Notes under the pieces: model-generated
Told to the model about the DNA's origin: nothing
Seen by the model: the letters and a program-made list of their open reading frames with translations, nothing else
Database searches by the model: none
Source of the DNA: Membranipora membranacea
Taxonomy: Eukaryota; Bryozoa; Gymnolaemata; Cheilostomatida; Membraniporidae
Length of the DNA: 64,000 nucleotides
Direction: 5' to 3'
Assembly: GCA_914767715.1 (NCBI GenBank)
Contig: OU612068.1
Location: 19,840,001-19,904,000, forward strand
Made by a program: the position numbers and the translations under genes
Shown: in pieces, positions 62,412 to 64,000 of the stretch
How positions within the stretch are numbered: position 1 is the stretch's first letter
Layout: every line of letters begins with the position of its first letter

Positions 62412-63939
62412 CTATTTCACACCTTTAGTGTCCATGTATAATTTTACAGCCCTAAACAATGCCCTGATATTTCCTGCTCCAAAACCTTGTGCTCCATGCC
62501 TTTGCAGAAACTCCAGAAAGAATGTACCATCTCCGAAAATTGCCTTTGTAAAAATCTGCATCAAGTACCTACAACAGTGAAATTAGATTATTTGTGGTCC
62601 ATATTTTTTTAAATATCAATCGGAGTGAGTGGAAATGTTTTAGAAACAGAGATCTTGGAATCACTAGTATAGTTTCTAATATAAAGTTCTAATGTCAATA
62701 GTTTCACACATCAACTCCCTCCCTCTAGGGAGAGGAAGTTCATTGCACACATGTATTTTACTTGTAATGAAAACTGCAGGTGCCCAATTTACCCAACGCC
62801 AAGTTGTCCTCTCTTTATGTATGGGCAAATAACTCCTTTAACAGTCGCAAATTGACAACTGTGATGGAGAAGTAAATAATGTCTAGAAAACTCTATCGTG
62901 AGAAAACTTACCGGTTCATTTGATCTTCTAGTTGATTGTCAGTAGAGTCTATAGTATCACATTCCTCTGAATCGAGTAATATACCACATTTCTCCAACAT
63001 TTCTACAGATTTGCCGCAATCTGATATCTCATTGATTTTACTGACCTGAAACACATTTCAAAATTGACCGATGAAGATTATTTGCTAGCTTTAGTTATAT
63101 GTTTTTTTTCCTTTTATGCTATGCATGCTATTCTAAATGAAGATATTTTTTATTCACCACTACTTCTTTTTCATCAATGTAATATGGCTACAATTTACAA
63201 TAACATTAATGTAGTATGATAAGTGATATGTCACCGAACCAAGATTCACAGTTTTGTTCTAGTCTGCACAGCATGCACACAGACACAATGTCAAATACAT
63301 GTACTATGAAATGTGACATGGCTTTAGTTTTAAATATATCGATGGGTCTCTGTTAAAGTGACAGCATATCCCTTTTCTATTGTACAAATGCTACCATCAA
63401 CTCACCTCATTATAATACTCTGATGGCGGTTGAAGGAAAGGCAGATCTTGTTTCTTGAGATAGTTTACAGTTCTGACTAAGTCATCAGTTTTCAGTCCTA
63501 TGTGCTGCACACCTGGACCACCGTGCTTCTTAATGAAAGTTGAAACCTGATTCGGACCTAAAAGAGATGGAAATTGTCAGCCCCTCATAACTTTGAATTG
63601 CTGATATGTAAGCTTAGAAAATACCTTTGTAAAAAAATTAGAGGTAAACAACTGCATGTTGAAAATGTTGGTTGATTATGTTATTTCTGCTGTTATTATT
63701 TCTAGTAAAACTATGATGACACTTTTTATTGACACTGCAAATCTAACAGATACCCTGAGCACTCGACATAACTCACTCCAGCAAACTTACTGTCCATGAT
63801 TGACTCTGCAATGACGAATTTCACGGAGTTTTGATGTTTTCCTAGAGATAGTCCACTTTCAGCACATCTCCAGTACTCCATGGCAGCCATTCTCATTCCT
63901 ATTTCATTTAACATCAATCCATCCACAGGACTATCTTCT
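62412..63939 (-). CDS. HPDL: 4-hydroxyphenylpyruvate dioxygenase-like protein (HPDL), 3' part
   Basis: HPDL is a mitochondrial non-heme iron dioxygenase, reported to make 4-hydroxymandelate from 4-hydroxyphenylpyruvate for a coenzyme Q headgroup route. Four exons seen: 63939-63791, 63557-63406, 63045-62912 and 62568-62412 (stop at 62412-62414), with agreeing phases. The 5' part lies outside the window. GVQHIGLKTDDLV holds the second iron-binding His. TFFLEFLQRHGAQGFGAGN holds the iron-binding Glu and the C-terminal helix. TFFLE-x-x-QR and GNIRAL fit HPDL better than HPD, whose matching region reads more like FLEVIQR and GNF-x-x-LF. HPD cannot be fully excluded without the N-terminal half. Confidence 0.85.
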
Positions 63940-64000
63940 CTGAAAATTACGTAATGACAACTTATGAATATATCAATAGAAATAACTCCTATGGTACACA

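Overview
The window is animal nuclear DNA. It is AT-rich by eye and intron-dense, with GT-AG introns of roughly 0.2 to 5 kb. All the genes recognised belong to metazoan families: the polarity scaffold Par-3, caveolin, a voltage-gated calcium channel alpha2-delta subunit, DNAJC22 and HPDL. Small exons, divergent caveolins and moderate introns point to a non-vertebrate metazoan. I cannot name the phylum from this sequence. There are no bacterial operons, CRISPR arrays or rRNA genes.

Layout. (1) 1155-25579, minus: a Par-3 gene with the oligomerisation domain, three PDZ domains, the aPKC-binding motif and a long Ser/Pro-rich tail. (2) 28.02-28.2 kb: promoter-like DNA between possible 5' exons of Par-3 (minus) and ACBP (plus). 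(3) 28235-30241, plus: a complete 87-residue acyl-CoA-binding protein. (4) 31960-37221, minus: three tandem two-exon caveolin genes, all cysteine-rich. (5) 39041-58106, minus: a complete 29-exon alpha2-delta gene whose reading frame closes at 1109 residues only when a 13-nt microexon is included. (6) 58619-61604, plus: DNAJC22, five exons. (7) 62412-63939, minus: the 3' part of an HPDL gene that runs off the right edge.

The genes do not form one pathway. Several sit at or near the plasma membrane (Par-3, caveolins, alpha2-delta, DNAJC22), but I infer no joint function from that. Introns and spacers carry several families of short foldback repeats. One has perfect or near-perfect 9-bp target duplications. 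One looks like a PIF/Harbinger MITE with a TAA duplication. There is also a tRNA-derived SINE-like element. These repeats, the cysteine-rich caveolin triplet, the microexon and an unresolved Par-3 splice junction are the parts most worth a second look.

Exon borders were set by hand from splice consensus, phase agreement and protein-family similarity recalled from memory. No search was run.
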